A DNA stretch of 64,000 nt from Bordetella parapertussis (lineage in GTDB: Bacteria; Pseudomonadota; Gammaproteobacteria; Burkholderiales; SG8-41). The notes beneath the pieces were generated by a model that saw only the letters and a program-made list of their open reading frames with translations, did no database searches and was not told the DNA's origin. Below are positions 52,881 to 62,805 of this stretch, in pieces. The translations under genes were made by a program, and so were the position numbers. The stretch covers positions 1-64,000 of the forward strand of contig CAMATZ010000015.1 in NCBI GenBank assembly GCA_945861275.1, given 5' to 3'. Position 1 is the stretch's first letter, and each line of letters starts with the position of its first letter.

Positions 52881-54086
52881 CTACACCAGCACGCGGGCGA
52901 TGGCATCCGCCACGTAATCCACGTTTTTGGAGTTAAGCGCCGCCACGCAAATGCGTCCGCTATCCAGCGCATAGATCGAGTATTCCTCGCGCAAGCGGCG
53001 CACCTGTTCCTTGGTCAGACCCGAATACGAAAACATGCCGCGCTGTTCGATCACATAACTGAAATCAAAGTCGCTGCGCTGTGCGCGAATTTTATCGACC
53101 AGTTCGCGGCGCATAATTTTAATGCGGTCACGCATGTGGCCGAGTTCCTGTTCCCATTGCTGGCGTAGCGCTGGCGTGGTGAGTACCATTGCAACGGCTT
53201 GACCGCCGTGGGCGGACGGGCTGGAATAGTTGGCGCGTATCACGCGCTTGATCTGGCTCAACACATTGGCTGCCTGGTCGGCATTTTCGGTGACGACACT
53301 GCACGCGCCCACGCGCTCGCCGTACAGCGACAGCGATTTCGAGAATGAGCTCGACACAAACACCGCCGGACAGGTCTTGACAAACGCGCGCACTGCGGCC
53401 GCATCGGCATCCAGGCCATCGGCAAAGCCTTGATAGGCAATATCCAGAAACGGCATCAGGTTACGCGCTTTGACCACTGCAATGACTTTTTCCCATTGCG
53501 CCGGCGTGAGGTCCACACCGGTCGGGTTGTGGCAGCACGCATGCAGCACGACTACCGCGCCTGCGGGCAGTTGGTCGAGGCAGGCCAGCATGTCGTTGAA
53601 ACGCAGACCATGCGTGGCGGCATCGTAGTACGGATAGGTGTTTACCTTGAAGCCGGCGAACTCCAGCAGCGCGCGATGATTTTCCCAACTGGGATCGCTG
53701 ATCCACGCTTCGGCGCCGGGATTCAGGCGCCGCAGATAATCCGCGCCGACCTTGAGTCCGCCGGTGCCGCCGAGTGTTTGCACGGTCACTATACGCCCGC
53801 TTTTCACCGCTTCGCTGTCCGCGCCGAATACCACCTCTTGTACGGCTTTGTTGTAGACCTGCAGGCCGTCGATCGGCAGATAGTTGCGCGGCATCGCGGT
53901 TGCGGCGAGCTTTTGCTCGGCGCTGCGCACGGATTGCAGTACCGGCACTTTGCTGTCGTCGTCGGTGTACACGCCCACCCCGAGATTGACCTTTTTCGGA
54001 TTGGTATCAGCGACATAGATTTCGGTGACACCCAAAATCGGGTCTTTGGAGGCCATTTCGACGTTAGCAAGCAGTGAAGCATTCAT
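52881..54086 (-). CDS. Aspartate/aromatic-amino-acid aminotransferase
   Basis: A 401-residue class I PLP transaminase. GVGVYTDDDSKVPVLQSV is characteristic of AspC/TyrB, HACCHNPTGVDLTPAQW is the PLP-ring region, and SSFSKSLSLYGERVG holds the Schiff-base Lys. It transfers amino groups between aspartate or aromatic amino acids and 2-oxoglutarate. ATG 54086 is chosen; the open frame to 54146 overlaps the uvrB leader. No Shine-Dalgarno is obvious. It is divergent from uvrB and convergent with nothing nearby. Confidence 0.93.
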   Translation of the reverse strand: MNASLLANVEMASKDPILGVTEIYVADTNPKKVNLGVGVYTDDDSKVPVLQSVRSAEQKLAATAMPRNYLPIDGLQVYNKAVQEVVFGADSEAVKSGRIVTVQTLGGTGGLKVGADYLRRLNPGAEAWISDPSWENHRALLEFAGFKVNTYPYYDAATHGLRFNDMLACLDQLPAGAVVVLHACCHNPTGVDLTPAQWEKVIAVVKARNLMPFLDIAYQGFADGLDADAAAVRAFVKTCPAVFVSSSFSKSLSLYGERVGACSVVTENADQAANVLSQIKRVIRANYSSPSAHGGQAVAMVLTTPALRQQWEQELGHMRDRIKIMRRELVDKIRAQRSDFDFSYVIEQRGMFSYSGLTKEQVRRLREEYSIYALDSGRICVAALNSKNVDYVADAIARVLV

Positions 54087-54220
54087 GTCAGTATTTATGT
54101 GTTTAGGGTGGATGTGTGCAGTGCAATATTTTACCTGCGGAAGCACCTGCGATGCTAGGCCAAATTCGCATGTCGCTGGAAGATCGTGAGAAAATACGCG
54201 GTTACCCGGCGAAGATACCC

Positions 54221-56308
54221 ATGGCGCGCGCGAAAACCCCAGTTCAGGCCTCCAATGTCGTTCCCTTGCCCGGCCACCAGCCGGTCAGCGTGCTGACGTT
54301 CCCCGACAGCCCGTACCGGCTGCATCAGACGTTCGAGCCGGCGGGTGATCAACCGCAGGCCATCGCCAAGCTTACCGAGGGTCTGCGCGACGGCCTCGCG
54401 TATCAAACCTTGCTGGGTGTTACCGGCTCGGGCAAAACCTACACCATGGCGCATGTGATTGCGCGTCTCGGCACAGCGGCAATCATAATGGCGCCCAACA
54501 AAACGCTGGCGGCGCAGTTGTATTCCGAGATGCGCGAGTTTTTTCCGGAAAACGCGATCGAGTATTTTGTGTCGTACTACGACTATTACCAGCCGGAAGC
54601 CTATGTGCCGTCGAAAGACCTGTTCATAGAAAAAGATTCCAGCATCAACGAGCACATCGAGCAAATGCGTTTGTCGGCGACCAAATCGCTGATGGAGCGG
54701 CGCGACACCATCATAGTCGCCACGGTTTCGGCGATCTATGGTATTGGCGATCCGGTGGATTATCACGGCATGATTCTGCATCTGCGCGAGAATGAAAAAC
54801 TGGCGCAGCGCGAAGCCATCAAACGCCTCACCGAAATGCAGTACCAGCGCAACGACGTGGAATTCAAGCGCGGCGTGTTTCGCGTGCGTGGCGATGTGCT
54901 GGATATTTTCCCGGCGGAAAACGCCGAAAACGCCGTGCGGCTGACGCTGTTCGACGATGAAGTGGAAAGCATCCACGTGTTCGATCCGCTGACCGGCCAC
55001 ATATTGCAAAGAGTAGGGCGCTTCACGGTTTACCCGTCGAGTCATTACGTTACGCCGCGTGCCACCACCCTGCGCGCGGTGGAGGCGATCAAGCAGGAAC
55101 TGCGCGAGCGCATCGAGTTTTATCAGAAGGAACAAAAACTGGTCGAATGCCAGCGCATCGAGCAGCGCACGCGCTTTGATCTGGAAATGCTCAACGAAAT
55201 GGGGTTTTGCAAAGGCATCGAGAACTATTCACGGCATCTGTCGGGCCGCAAACCGGGAGAGCCGCCGCCGACACTGATCGACTATCTGCCGCACGATGCG
55301 ATCATGTTCATCGATGAAAGCCACGTCACCATTCCGCAAGTCGGCGGTATGTACAAGGGCGACCGCGCGCGCAAGGAAAATCTGGTGAATTACGGCTTTC
55401 GCCTGCCCTCGGCGCTGGATAACCGGCCGCTCAGGTTCGATGAGTTTGAAAAACTCATGCGCCGCACGATTTTTGCCTCGGCCACGCCATCGGTGTATGA
55501 AAGCGCACATCAGGCGCAGGTGGTGGAGCAGGTGGTGCGTCCCACCGGGCTCGTCGATCCGCGCATCGACGTACGCCCGGCCGTCACGCAGGTGGACGAT
55601 TTGATGTCGGAAATTTACGAGCGCGTGAAAATCGGCGAGCGCGTGCTGGTGACCACGCTGACCAAACGCATGGCGGAAGACCTCACCGAGTATTTTGCCG
55701 AGCATCGCATCAAGGTGCGCTATCTGCACTCGGATATCGACACCGTCGAACGCGTGGAAATCATCCGCGACCTGCGGCTGGGTGAGTTTGATGTGCTGGT
55801 GGGCATCAATCTGCTGCGCGAAGGTCTGGACATTCCGGAAGTGTCGCTGGTGGCGATACTCGATGCCGACAAGGAAGGTTTTCTGCGCTCGGAGCGTTCG
55901 CTGATCCAGACCATTGGCCGTGCGGCGCGGCACATCAACGGCATGGCGATACTGTATGCCGATCGCGTCACCGATTCAATGAAACGCGCCATCGGCGAAA
56001 CCGATCGCAGGCGCACGAAGCAGGTTGAGTTCAACAAGGCAAACGGCATCACGCCCATCGGCGTGCAAAAGCGCATCAAGGACATCATCGACGGCGTCTA
56101 CGAGCACGACGAAGCGCGGCTGGAGTTAAAGGCCGCGCAGAATCAGGCGCGTTACGATGCGATGGGGCCCAAGGATATGACGCGCGAAATTAAACAAGTC
56201 GAAAAAGCCATGTTCGACGCCGCGAAAAATCTGGAGTTTGAAAGAGCGGCGACGTTGCGTGACGAATTGCGGGTATTGCGGGAGCGCTTGTTTATTCGCG
56301 CGGCGTAG
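54221..56308 (+). CDS. uvrB: Excinuclease ABC subunit B (UvrB)
   Basis: A 695-residue DNA damage-verifying helicase of nucleotide excision repair. Walker A GVTGSGKT is at residues 66-73, the [12 protein letters not shown] beta-hairpin motif, the helicase DESH box in MFIDESHVT, and the C-terminal UVR domain for UvrC are all present. Upstream in-frame Met codons (54116, 54152, 54170) exist; 54221 gives a typical length. I see no clear LexA box. Confidence 0.96.
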   Translation: MARAKTPVQASNVVPLPGHQPVSVLTFPDSPYRLHQTFEPAGDQPQAIAKLTEGLRDGLAYQTLLGVTGSGKTYTMAHVIARLGTAAIIMAPNKTLAAQLYSEMREFFPENAIEYFVSYYDYYQPEAYVPSKDLFIEKDSSINEHIEQMRLSATKSLMERRDTIIVATVSAIYGIGDPVDYHGMILHLRENEKLAQREAIKRLTEMQYQRNDVEFKRGVFRVRGDVLDIFPAENAENAVRLTLFDDEVESIHVFDPLTGHILQRVGRFTVYPSSHYVTPRATTLRAVEAIKQELRERIEFYQKEQKLVECQRIEQRTRFDLEMLNEMGFCKGIENYSRHLSGRKPGEPPPTLIDYLPHDAIMFIDESHVTIPQVGGMYKGDRARKENLVNYGFRLPSALDNRPLRFDEFEKLMRRTIFASATPSVYESAHQAQVVEQVVRPTGLVDPRIDVRPAVTQVDDLMSEIYERVKIGERVLVTTLTKRMAEDLTEYFAEHRIKVRYLHSDIDTVERVEIIRDLRLGEFDVLVGINLLREGLDIPEVSLVAILDADKEGFLRSERSLIQTIGRAARHINGMAILYADRVTDSMKRAIGETDRRRTKQVEFNKANGITPIGVQKRIKDIIDGVYEHDEARLELKAAQNQARYDAMGPKDMTREIKQVEKAMFDAAKNLEFERAATLRDELRVLRERLFIRAA

Positions 56309-56323
56309 GGCGCAACAGCGCCC
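56308..56323 (+). terminator. Hairpin at the uvrB 3' end
   Basis: GGGCGC-AACA-GCGCCC, a perfect 6-bp stem starting at the last base of the stop codon, between convergent uvrB and rne. The following CGGCTGCTGTTAT has only a weak T content. It could act for both directions. Confidence 0.45.
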
Positions 56324-56413
56324 GGCTGCTGTTATCCGCAACGCACTGGTGATCGTGCAAGGCTCTGTCCGCACAGCGTTTCCCGCTGCAACGGACAGTG
56401 GAATACCTGCGGG

Positions 56414-59353
56414 CTAAACCTGGCTCGGTTGGTGTTGGGTTTCCACCTGCATCAGGGGTTCCTCAGCGAGGGTTGCCGGCGCCGGGCGCGTGCGTCGCAC
56501 ACGGGGCGCTTGCGCTGCGTCGGGCGCCAGTGCTGGTGCGTTTTGCACCTTTCCTTGCGCCGTCTCGATTTGCGTCAGGCCGCTCGACCAGTCGAATTGG
56601 AGCGGTGCAGGCGGCACCGACACCGCTGCTGCAGCCGCTGTCACGATAGGCGGCGCGCTGGCTGGCGGCGCTGCTGCGGCGAGTGTCACTGCCTCCACCA
56701 CCGGCGGCGCCTCTGCTGCCACTGCTTCGACAACCGGCGCGGTGATCACCGGTGCCACCACAGGCACGGGTACTGCGACGGGCTCCACCGTGTTTTCCAC
56801 TGGCGCACTCAAAACAGGTGCGGCCGGCGGCAGCGCTTCGGCCATGGGCGGCACCGGGACTGATGGCGGCACGGGTAATTCGGCATGCGCAAGCGCCGTG
56901 TGCGTGCCGGCGACGGTGTCAGCAGGTTCAGCGAAGCCGATGGCGGTGTCAGCAGGTTCAGCGTAGCCGGTGCGCGGACGTGGCACAAACGGCGTGCGCG
57001 GATAGCGGTAACGGCGCTCGCCGCGTGGTTCATGCTCGGAGGCCGCGTCGCGCGCGTCATTACCCGCTGCATTTGAAGCTGCTGCTTCGGTTGCGCCTGT
57101 TGTGCTGCTGTCCGGCGTTTGCGCTTCACTGCGCTCGCTGCGCCCACGTCCGCGGCGACGGCCGCGGCCACGATTTTCGCCGTTGCCACCCGTGCCGCTA
57201 TTGCCAGCGGCGGTGTTGGTTGTCACTGCTTGCTCCGGCATCGCCGCCAGTGCTGATGCGGCGGCGACCGGCGCTGCCAGTGCTTCCTCGCCCTCACGCT
57301 TGGGCGCGGGGCGCTGCTGCTGGCCGCGTTGGCGGCTATCATCACGCTCGTTCTTGGGCGGACGTTCGCTGCGCTCACCTTCAGCGCCACGAGCGCCACG
57401 CTCCGAACGATGACGATTGCGCCCGCTGTCGCGGTTGCCGTCGCGATCCCGGCGCGGCCCCCCCGAACGCGGACGGTCGCGATGGCCCTCTTCGCGTTTT
57501 TCGCGGCTGCTGGAAGTGGTTGCGGTTGCCGCGGCAGCTACTGCCGTAGTTGTCGCGACGGTTTCCAGCGGCTTGTGGCGGAACCAGCCAAAAATCTTGC
57601 CGATGATCGACGGTTGTTCCGATACGGGGTGCGAGGCCGGCGCGGGTGCGGCGGCGGGTGCTGAGGTCTGCGGCTCCGGCGCAGCGGGCGCAGGCGGACG
57701 CTCTGGTGGCAGGATGCCCTTGACCGCGGCTTCCTGACGCGGCGCGGCAGCTTCGGCGGCCGTGACGGGTTTTTCGACTGCTTCCGGCGCTTTGACCATC
57801 GCGTAGCTGGGCGGCAGCGGTTCGCTTTGATTCAAATCGTCGTGGCGCAGACGGCTGATCGAATAATTCGGCGTTTCCAGATTGACGTTCGGAATCAGCG
57901 TGACGGTGACGCGATGACGCGTTTCAAACTGCTGAATATCGAGGCGCTTTTCGTTGAGCAGGAACGTCGCCACATCCACCGGCACTTGCGCATGCACGGC
58001 GGCAGTGTTTTCCTTCATCGATTCTTCCTGCAGGATGCGCAGGATGTGCAGCGCGGTGGATTCGGTGCCGCGGATGTGGCCGGTGCCGTGGCAGCGGGGG
58101 CACGGCTGATGGCTGGATTCGCCGAGCGACGGACGCAGCCGCTGGCGCGACAACTCCATCAGCCCGAAACGTGAAATCTTGCCCAGTTGCACGCGTGCGC
58201 GGTCGTAGCGCAGCGAATCGCGCAATTTATTTTCGACTTCGCGTTGATTGCGCTGATTTTCCATATCGATGAAATCGATCACCACCAGACCGCCCAGATC
58301 GCGCAAACGCAACTGGCGCGCTACTTCTTCGGCAGCTTCAAGATTGGTGCGGAACGCGGTTTCTTCGATGTCGTGGCCCCGTGTGGCGCGCGCGGAGTTC
58401 ACGTCCACCGACACCAGCGCTTCAGTGTGATCGATGACGATGGCGCCGCCGGAGGGCAGATTCACCGAGCGCGAATGCGCGGTCTCGATCTGGTGCTCGA
58501 TCTGGAAGCGCGAAAACAGCGGCACATCGTCACGATAGTGTTTGACCAGGCCCACCTTGGTCGGCATCACCAGCGACATGAAGTGCTGTGCCTGCTCGTG
58601 TATGTCTGCGGTGTCGATGAGAATTTCACCGATTTCATCGTGAAAATAATCGCGAATGGCGCGCACCACCAGATTGCTTTCGAGGTAAATCAGGAACGGC
58701 GCCGGGTTCAGCCGCTTGGGCTTGCCGTTGCCGCCTTCTTTGGCTTCTTCGTGCTGCGGCTTTGAGGCGCTGTCGATGGCCTCCCACAGCTTCATCAGGT
58801 AGTTCAAATCCCACTTCAGTTCTTCGGCTTCGCGGCCGATGGCGGCGGTGCGTGCGATGACGCTCATGCCGTTGGGGATTTCGAGATCGTCGATCACATC
58901 ACGCAACTCGTTGCGGTCTTCGCCCTCGATGCGGCGCGACACGCCGCCGCCACGCGGATTGTTGGGCATCAGCACCAGATAGCGGCCCGCCAGGCTGATA
59001 AACGTGGTGAGCGCGGCGCCTTTGTTGCCGCGCTCGTCTTTATCCACCTGAACAATGATTTCCTGGCCTTCGCGCAGGGCTTCTTTGATGGTCGCTTTGG
59101 CGACATCTACACCGGGCTTGAAGTAGGCGCGGGCGACTTCCTTGAACGGCAAAAAGCCGTGGCGTTCGGAACCGTAATCGATAAAAGCGGCTTCGAGGCT
59201 GGGCTCGACGCGCGTAATAATGCCCTTATAGATATTGCTCTTTTTTTGCTCTTTGGACGAGGATTCGATGTCGAGATCGACCAACTTTTGACCATCGACT
59301 ATCGCAACGCGCAGCTCCTCGGCTTGCGTTGCGTTAAACAACATTCTTTTCAT
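56414..59353 (-). CDS. rne: Ribonuclease E
   Basis: A 979-residue RNase E/G family endoribonuclease, the core of the RNA degradosome. The S1-like domain is near residues 35-125. The catalytic acidic residues lie in [11 protein letters not shown] and [12 protein letters not shown], and the Zn-link is [12 protein letters not shown]. From about residue 540 the C-terminus is low-complexity. It has Arg/Asp-rich arms (a long [20 protein letters not shown] stretch around 660-700) and Ala/Pro/Val repeats (a tandem [20 protein letters not shown] near 840-860), as usual for the scaffold half. A long leader separates it from rluC. Confidence 0.95.
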   Translation of the reverse strand: MKRMLFNATQAEELRVAIVDGQKLVDLDIESSSKEQKKSNIYKGIITRVEPSLEAAFIDYGSERHGFLPFKEVARAYFKPGVDVAKATIKEALREGQEIIVQVDKDERGNKGAALTTFISLAGRYLVLMPNNPRGGGVSRRIEGEDRNELRDVIDDLEIPNGMSVIARTAAIGREAEELKWDLNYLMKLWEAIDSASKPQHEEAKEGGNGKPKRLNPAPFLIYLESNLVVRAIRDYFHDEIGEILIDTADIHEQAQHFMSLVMPTKVGLVKHYRDDVPLFSRFQIEHQIETAHSRSVNLPSGGAIVIDHTEALVSVDVNSARATRGHDIEETAFRTNLEAAEEVARQLRLRDLGGLVVIDFIDMENQRNQREVENKLRDSLRYDRARVQLGKISRFGLMELSRQRLRPSLGESSHQPCPRCHGTGHIRGTESTALHILRILQEESMKENTAAVHAQVPVDVATFLLNEKRLDIQQFETRHRVTVTLIPNVNLETPNYSISRLRHDDLNQSEPLPPSYAMVKAPEAVEKPVTAAEAAAPRQEAAVKGILPPERPPAPAAPEPQTSAPAAAPAPASHPVSEQPSIIGKIFGWFRHKPLETVATTTAVAAAATATTSSSREKREEGHRDRPRSGGPRRDRDGNRDSGRNRHRSERGARGAEGERSERPPKNERDDSRQRGQQQRPAPKREGEEALAAPVAAASALAAMPEQAVTTNTAAGNSGTGGNGENRGRGRRRGRGRSERSEAQTPDSSTTGATEAAASNAAGNDARDAASEHEPRGERRYRYPRTPFVPRPRTGYAEPADTAIGFAEPADTVAGTHTALAHAELPVPPSVPVPPMAEALPPAAPVLSAPVENTVEPVAVPVPVVAPVITAPVVEAVAAEAPPVVEAVTLAAAAPPASAPPIVTAAAAAVSVPPAPLQFDWSSGLTQIETAQGKVQNAPALAPDAAQAPRVRRTRPAPATLAEEPLMQVETQHQPSQV

Positions 59354-59820
59354 CTTCTTCTCCCGCGCTCAATGCGCCACGGGATGGGCAAAGCCGTGGC
59401 CACCGCGCTTTCGCGCAGGTGGCATTACTCAACTTCAGTCTGTAGCGGTATAAAACATACTGTGCAAGGCTGATTCGAAGTTTTTGGTTTTGCCTGTTGC
59501 GGACCCGCCTTTGTAATCAGGCGTATCCGTAATATTCAAACGGTGTCTTGAGCGCGTATTTCGACTACTATCGCTACTTCGCGGTGAGCGACATTAACCG
59601 CTGTTCCCGGGCCTGCGGTTGCGTATTTAACGCGGCTTGGCAGGGACGGCTCTGGTTCTGATTCTGGCGTACTGGTGCGATCCTTGTTCATCCGTGAGTT
59701 ACGGGCCACACAACCGCTTCGCATTGTGGAAGCTGGACCCTGCAACCCTGCGGCTTACGTCCTGAACACGCGAAAAATATCGCGCGCTTTCCGTTAAGTC
59801 CGCATCAGACACGGGGGAAC
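59354..59820 (-). other. rne-rluC intergenic region and rne leader
   Basis: About 470 bases without genes. On the minus strand TTGAAT and, after 17 bases, TTACAA near 59520-59540 is a weak promoter pair. From there the rne mRNA would have a leader of about 170 bases. In E. coli the long rne leader carries hairpins for autoregulation by RNase E. I see a possible stem in GCCACGGGATGGGCAAAGCCGTGGC near 59370-59402 just upstream of rne. Confidence 0.4.
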
Positions 59821-59849
59821 CTGAATGCTGCACTGCGAAATAGTATAAT
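59821..59849 (+). promoter_or_regulatory. rluC promoter abutting the start codon
   Basis: CTGAAT at 59821-59826, 17 bases, then perfect TATAAT at 59844-59849. ATG 59853 is only three bases past the -10, so transcription would start at or after the codon. Confidence 0.55.
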
Positions 59850-59852
59850 CAA

Positions 59853-60824
59853 ATGAAGCAGTTAAGTAAAGAAAACGTAATATGGCGCGATGTGGGCGCC
59901 GAAGAATCCGGCCAGCGCATCGACAACTACTTGATACGATGGCTTAAAGGGGTGCCCAAGAGCCATGTCTACCGCATCCTGCGCAGCGGTGAAGTACGGG
60001 TCAATAGCGGGCGCATCGGCCCGGATTACCGCTTACAGGACGGGGATAAGGTGCGTATTCCACCCGTCCGCACGGCACAACCTGCAGTGCAGGCGGCGCC
60101 CAAACCGGGCGCGCGCATCACCTTCGACATTGTGTATGAAGACGCCGCGCTGCTGGTGATTAACAAAGCTTCCGGTGTGGCGGTGCATGGCGGTAGCGGG
60201 GTGAGTCTGGGCGCGATTGAACAACTGCGCGCGGCGCGACCCGAGGCCAAATTTCTGGAACTGGTGCACCGCCTGGACCGCGATACCTCAGGCGTGCTGA
60301 TGCTGGCGAAAAAGCGCTCTGCGCTGGTGAACCTGCACGCGCAATTGCGCGAGGGCCGCGTGCAAAAAATTTATCTGGCGCTGGTGCGCGGCCACTGGCG
60401 TGACGCCAAACGCGCCGTAAAAGCACCGCTGCAAAAACACCTGCTGGCCAACGGCGAGCGGCGGGTTGCGGTGAACGACGAGGGGCAGGCGGCGCACACT
60501 ATATTTCGCTTGCGCGAATCGTGGCCGCAGGCGACACCACCCTTCAGCTTGCTTGAAGCGGAGCTTAAAACCGGGCGCACGCACCAGATTAGAGTACATC
60601 TGGCACATCTCGGGTTTCCGATTGCCGGCGACGATAAATACGGCGATTTTCCTCTAAATAAAATTCTTAAAAAACAGCTGCTCAAGCGCATGTTTTTGCA
60701 TGCCTGCCAAACCACCATCCTGCATCCGGACAGCGCGGCGCCGCTGCGTTTTGAGGCGCCGCTGCCGCGCGAGTTGCAGGCATTTCTCGAACATCTGAAA
60801 CAAGGCCATGCCCAGACAATTTGA
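59853..60824 (+). CDS. rluC: 23S rRNA pseudouridine synthase RluC
   Basis: A 323-residue pseudouridine synthase that in E. coli modifies three positions of 23S rRNA. An N-terminal S4 RNA-binding domain (SGQRIDNYLIRWLKGV, residues 19-34) precedes the catalytic RluA-type domain with HRLDRDTSGVLM, where Asp142/Asp144 lie. Divergent from rne exactly as in E. coli. The -10 box is so close to the ATG that the message may be leaderless. Its 3' end overlaps the HAD gene by 17 bases. Confidence 0.94.
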   Translation: MKQLSKENVIWRDVGAEESGQRIDNYLIRWLKGVPKSHVYRILRSGEVRVNSGRIGPDYRLQDGDKVRIPPVRTAQPAVQAAPKPGARITFDIVYEDAALLVINKASGVAVHGGSGVSLGAIEQLRAARPEAKFLELVHRLDRDTSGVLMLAKKRSALVNLHAQLREGRVQKIYLALVRGHWRDAKRAVKAPLQKHLLANGERRVAVNDEGQAAHTIFRLRESWPQATPPFSLLEAELKTGRTHQIRVHLAHLGFPIAGDDKYGDFPLNKILKKQLLKRMFLHACQTTILHPDSAAPLRFEAPLPRELQAFLEHLKQGHAQTI

Positions 60825-61464
60825 TCTGTTGGTATTCGATTGGGACGGCACGCTGATGGATTCGGCAGCCGCGATTACCGCGTCGCTGCTTGAAGCTTGC
60901 GCTGATCTGGAGTTGCCAGTGCCAAGTGAGGAAAACGCGCGCTATGTGATTGGCCTTGGCCTTTCCGACGCGCTGAAATATCTGCTGCCGGATTTCCCAA
61001 GCACAGGCTATCCCGCGTTACTGGAGCGTTACCGGCACCATTTCAACCGGCAGGACCGCGACACCACCTTGTTCAGCGGGGCGCCGGAGATGTTGCGTGC
61101 GCTGCATGCCTCCGGGTTCATGCTGGCGGTGGCCACGGGCAAGAGCCGCCGCGGGCTGGACCGCGCATTGCAGGCTACCGGCTTGAATAGTATGTTTCAC
61201 GCCACGCGCTGTGGCGACGAAGGCTTCAGCAAACCGCATCCGGGCATGTTGTTGTGGCTGCTGGAAGAACTCGATATTCCAAGCGAACGCGCACTGATGA
61301 TAGGCGACACCTCGCACGATATGGAAATGGCCGTCGCAGCACAGGTGGCGCGCGTGGGCGTGGCGTATGGTGCGCATCCGCGCGGCAACTTACTGGCGCA
61401 TGATCCCGTTGCGTGTCTCAATTCATTTAGCGAACTGGCAACATGGCTGACCAACCACGCGTAA
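60808..61464 (+). CDS. HAD-superfamily phosphatase (phosphoglycolate phosphatase-like)
   Basis: A 218-residue HAD hydrolase. Asp11 and Asp13 in FDWDGTLMDS are the nucleophile and acid, a helical cap spans residues about 16-85, AVATGKSRRGLD is motif II, and MIGDTSHDMEMA is motif IV. Resembles Gph; substrate could be phosphoglycolate or another small phosphate. It overlaps rluC by 17 bases and the Rieske gene by 22, so it is part of a tightly coupled operon. Confidence 0.9.
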   Translation: MPRQFDLLVFDWDGTLMDSAAAITASLLEACADLELPVPSEENARYVIGLGLSDALKYLLPDFPSTGYPALLERYRHHFNRQDRDTTLFSGAPEMLRALHASGFMLAVATGKSRRGLDRALQATGLNSMFHATRCGDEGFSKPHPGMLLWLLEELDIPSERALMIGDTSHDMEMAVAAQVARVGVAYGAHPRGNLLAHDPVACLNSFSELATWLTNHA

Positions 61465-61802
61465 TTTGCGCCAGCGGCGCGCTCGCAGACGGTGGCGCTG
61501 GCGTGCGCTTCACGGTGAGCACCGCGGAGGGTGAGCAGCCGGCTTTCGCGGTGCGCTACGGTGGCACGGTCTACGCGTACATCAATCGCTGTGCGCATGT
61601 GCCGATGGAAATGGACTGGGCCAGCGGTGCGTTTTTCGACTATTCCAAGCTATACTTGATCTGCGCCACGCACGGCGCGATGTATTTGCCGCACACGGGC
61701 GTATGCGTGATGGGGCCGTGTCCGGGCAAACGTCTCCAGCCCGTCGCCATCGTAGAGCGCGACGGGCAGGTTTTACTGATGAAGGAAATTCAAAATGGCT
61801 GA
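61443..61802 (+). CDS. Rieske [2Fe-2S] domain protein
   Basis: A 119-residue single-domain Rieske ferredoxin. The cluster ligands are Cys50 and His52 in INRCAHVP, and Cys74 and His77 in ICATHG. It has no signal peptide. Genes for such a protein between a HAD phosphatase and sppA near rluC are, from memory, common in Burkholderiales. The electron partner is not known. It overlaps both neighbours (22 and 8 bases). Confidence 0.91.
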   Translation: MADQPRVICASGALADGGAGVRFTVSTAEGEQPAFAVRYGGTVYAYINRCAHVPMEMDWASGAFFDYSKLYLICATHGAMYLPHTGVCVMGPCPGKRLQPVAIVERDGQVLLMKEIQNG

Positions 61803-62745
61803 AAATAATCCCGGCTGGGAACGCGAAGTGCTTGAGAAAGTAGCGCTGGCAGCAGTGACTGAGCAACGCCGCGCGCGGCGCTGGGGCATATTGTTCAAGG
61901 TTCTGATTTTTGCCTACCTCTTCATCGTGCTGTTTATCGCGATGGGCTGGTTAGGCAAAAAAGACAGCGCGGGGGGCAAGCACACCGCGCTGGTCGAACT
62001 CAACGGCGTCATCGCATCGGGATCGCCGGCGAGCGCCGATGCTGTGATGCAGGGCCTCGCCGATGCGTTCAAGGACAAACGCACGCAAGGCGTAATTCTG
62101 CGCATCAACAGTCCCGGCGGCAGCCCGGTGCAATCGGGCTACATCAGCGATGAAATCAAACGGCTGCGCGTCAAGTATCCCGACATACCGCTGTATGCCG
62201 TGGTTGAAGATGTGTGTGCGTCGGGCGGATATTACGTGGCGGTGGCGGCAGACAAAATTTACGTCAACAAAGCCAGTCTGATCGGCTCCATCGGCGTGTT
62301 GATGAACGGTTTTGGCTTCACCGGCACCATGGAAAAACTCGGGGTCGAACGGCGGCTGCTCGCGGCGGGCGAAAACAAGGGTTTTCTGGATCCGTTTTCC
62401 CCATTGAATGATGAGCAAAAAACTCATGCAAAACAAATGCTTAGCGAGATACATGAGCAGTTCGTCGAGGTCGTGCGTAAAGGCCGCGGCAAACGCCTGA
62501 AAGAAACCCCGGAAATGTTTTCGGGACTGGTATGGGTGGGTCAGAAGAGTATCGAACTCGGTCTTGCCGATGCGCTGGGCAGCGCCGAGCAGGTCGCGCG
62601 CGATGTGATCAAGGCTGAAGAGATTGTGGATTTCACGCCGCGCGAAAACGTCGCCGAGCGTTTTGCCAAACGTTTTGGTGCGGCGGCAGCGGAGTCGCTG
62701 GTGAAGCTGGGCGGCGCTGGCGCGATAAATTTTCAGTTTCGTTGA
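61795..62745 (+). CDS. sppA: Signal peptide peptidase SppA, short type (S49)
   Basis: A 316-residue membrane serine protease. One N-terminal membrane segment (residues 36-53, VLIFAYLFIVLFIAMGWL) anchors a periplasmic domain. Ser143 in CASGGYYVA and Lys195 in GENKGFLDPFSP are 52 residues apart, as expected for the Ser/Lys dyad of the 36K type. It degrades signal peptides left in the membrane. Overlaps the Rieske gene by 8 bases. Confidence 0.93.
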   Translation: MAENNPGWEREVLEKVALAAVTEQRRARRWGILFKVLIFAYLFIVLFIAMGWLGKKDSAGGKHTALVELNGVIASGSPASADAVMQGLADAFKDKRTQGVILRINSPGGSPVQSGYISDEIKRLRVKYPDIPLYAVVEDVCASGGYYVAVAADKIYVNKASLIGSIGVLMNGFGFTGTMEKLGVERRLLAAGENKGFLDPFSPLNDEQKTHAKQMLSEIHEQFVEVVRKGRGKRLKETPEMFSGLVWVGQKSIELGLADALGSAEQVARDVIKAEEIVDFTPRENVAERFAKRFGAAAAESLVKLGGAGAINFQFR

Positions 62746-62805
62746 CGTGTTGCCGCAGCTACACACTGCGGCTGCATTTTTCAGGTTTTCAAAGGAACAC
62801 GTGAA

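Noticed and set aside
54087-54220. LexA box before uvrB
   Set aside because: No CTGT-N8-ACAG sequence found in this stretch.
54155-55135. A 326-codon open frame antisense to uvrB
   Set aside because: uvrB is unmistakable; the antisense product has no recognisable domain.
56752-57549. Plus-strand open frame inside the rne C-terminal region
   Set aside because: Explained by low-complexity GC-rich repeats of the RNase E scaffold domain.
62411-62436. AAAACAAATGCTTAGC inside sppA, similar to the recurrent motif
   Set aside because: It lies in well-conserved coding sequence and matches only the core; likely chance.
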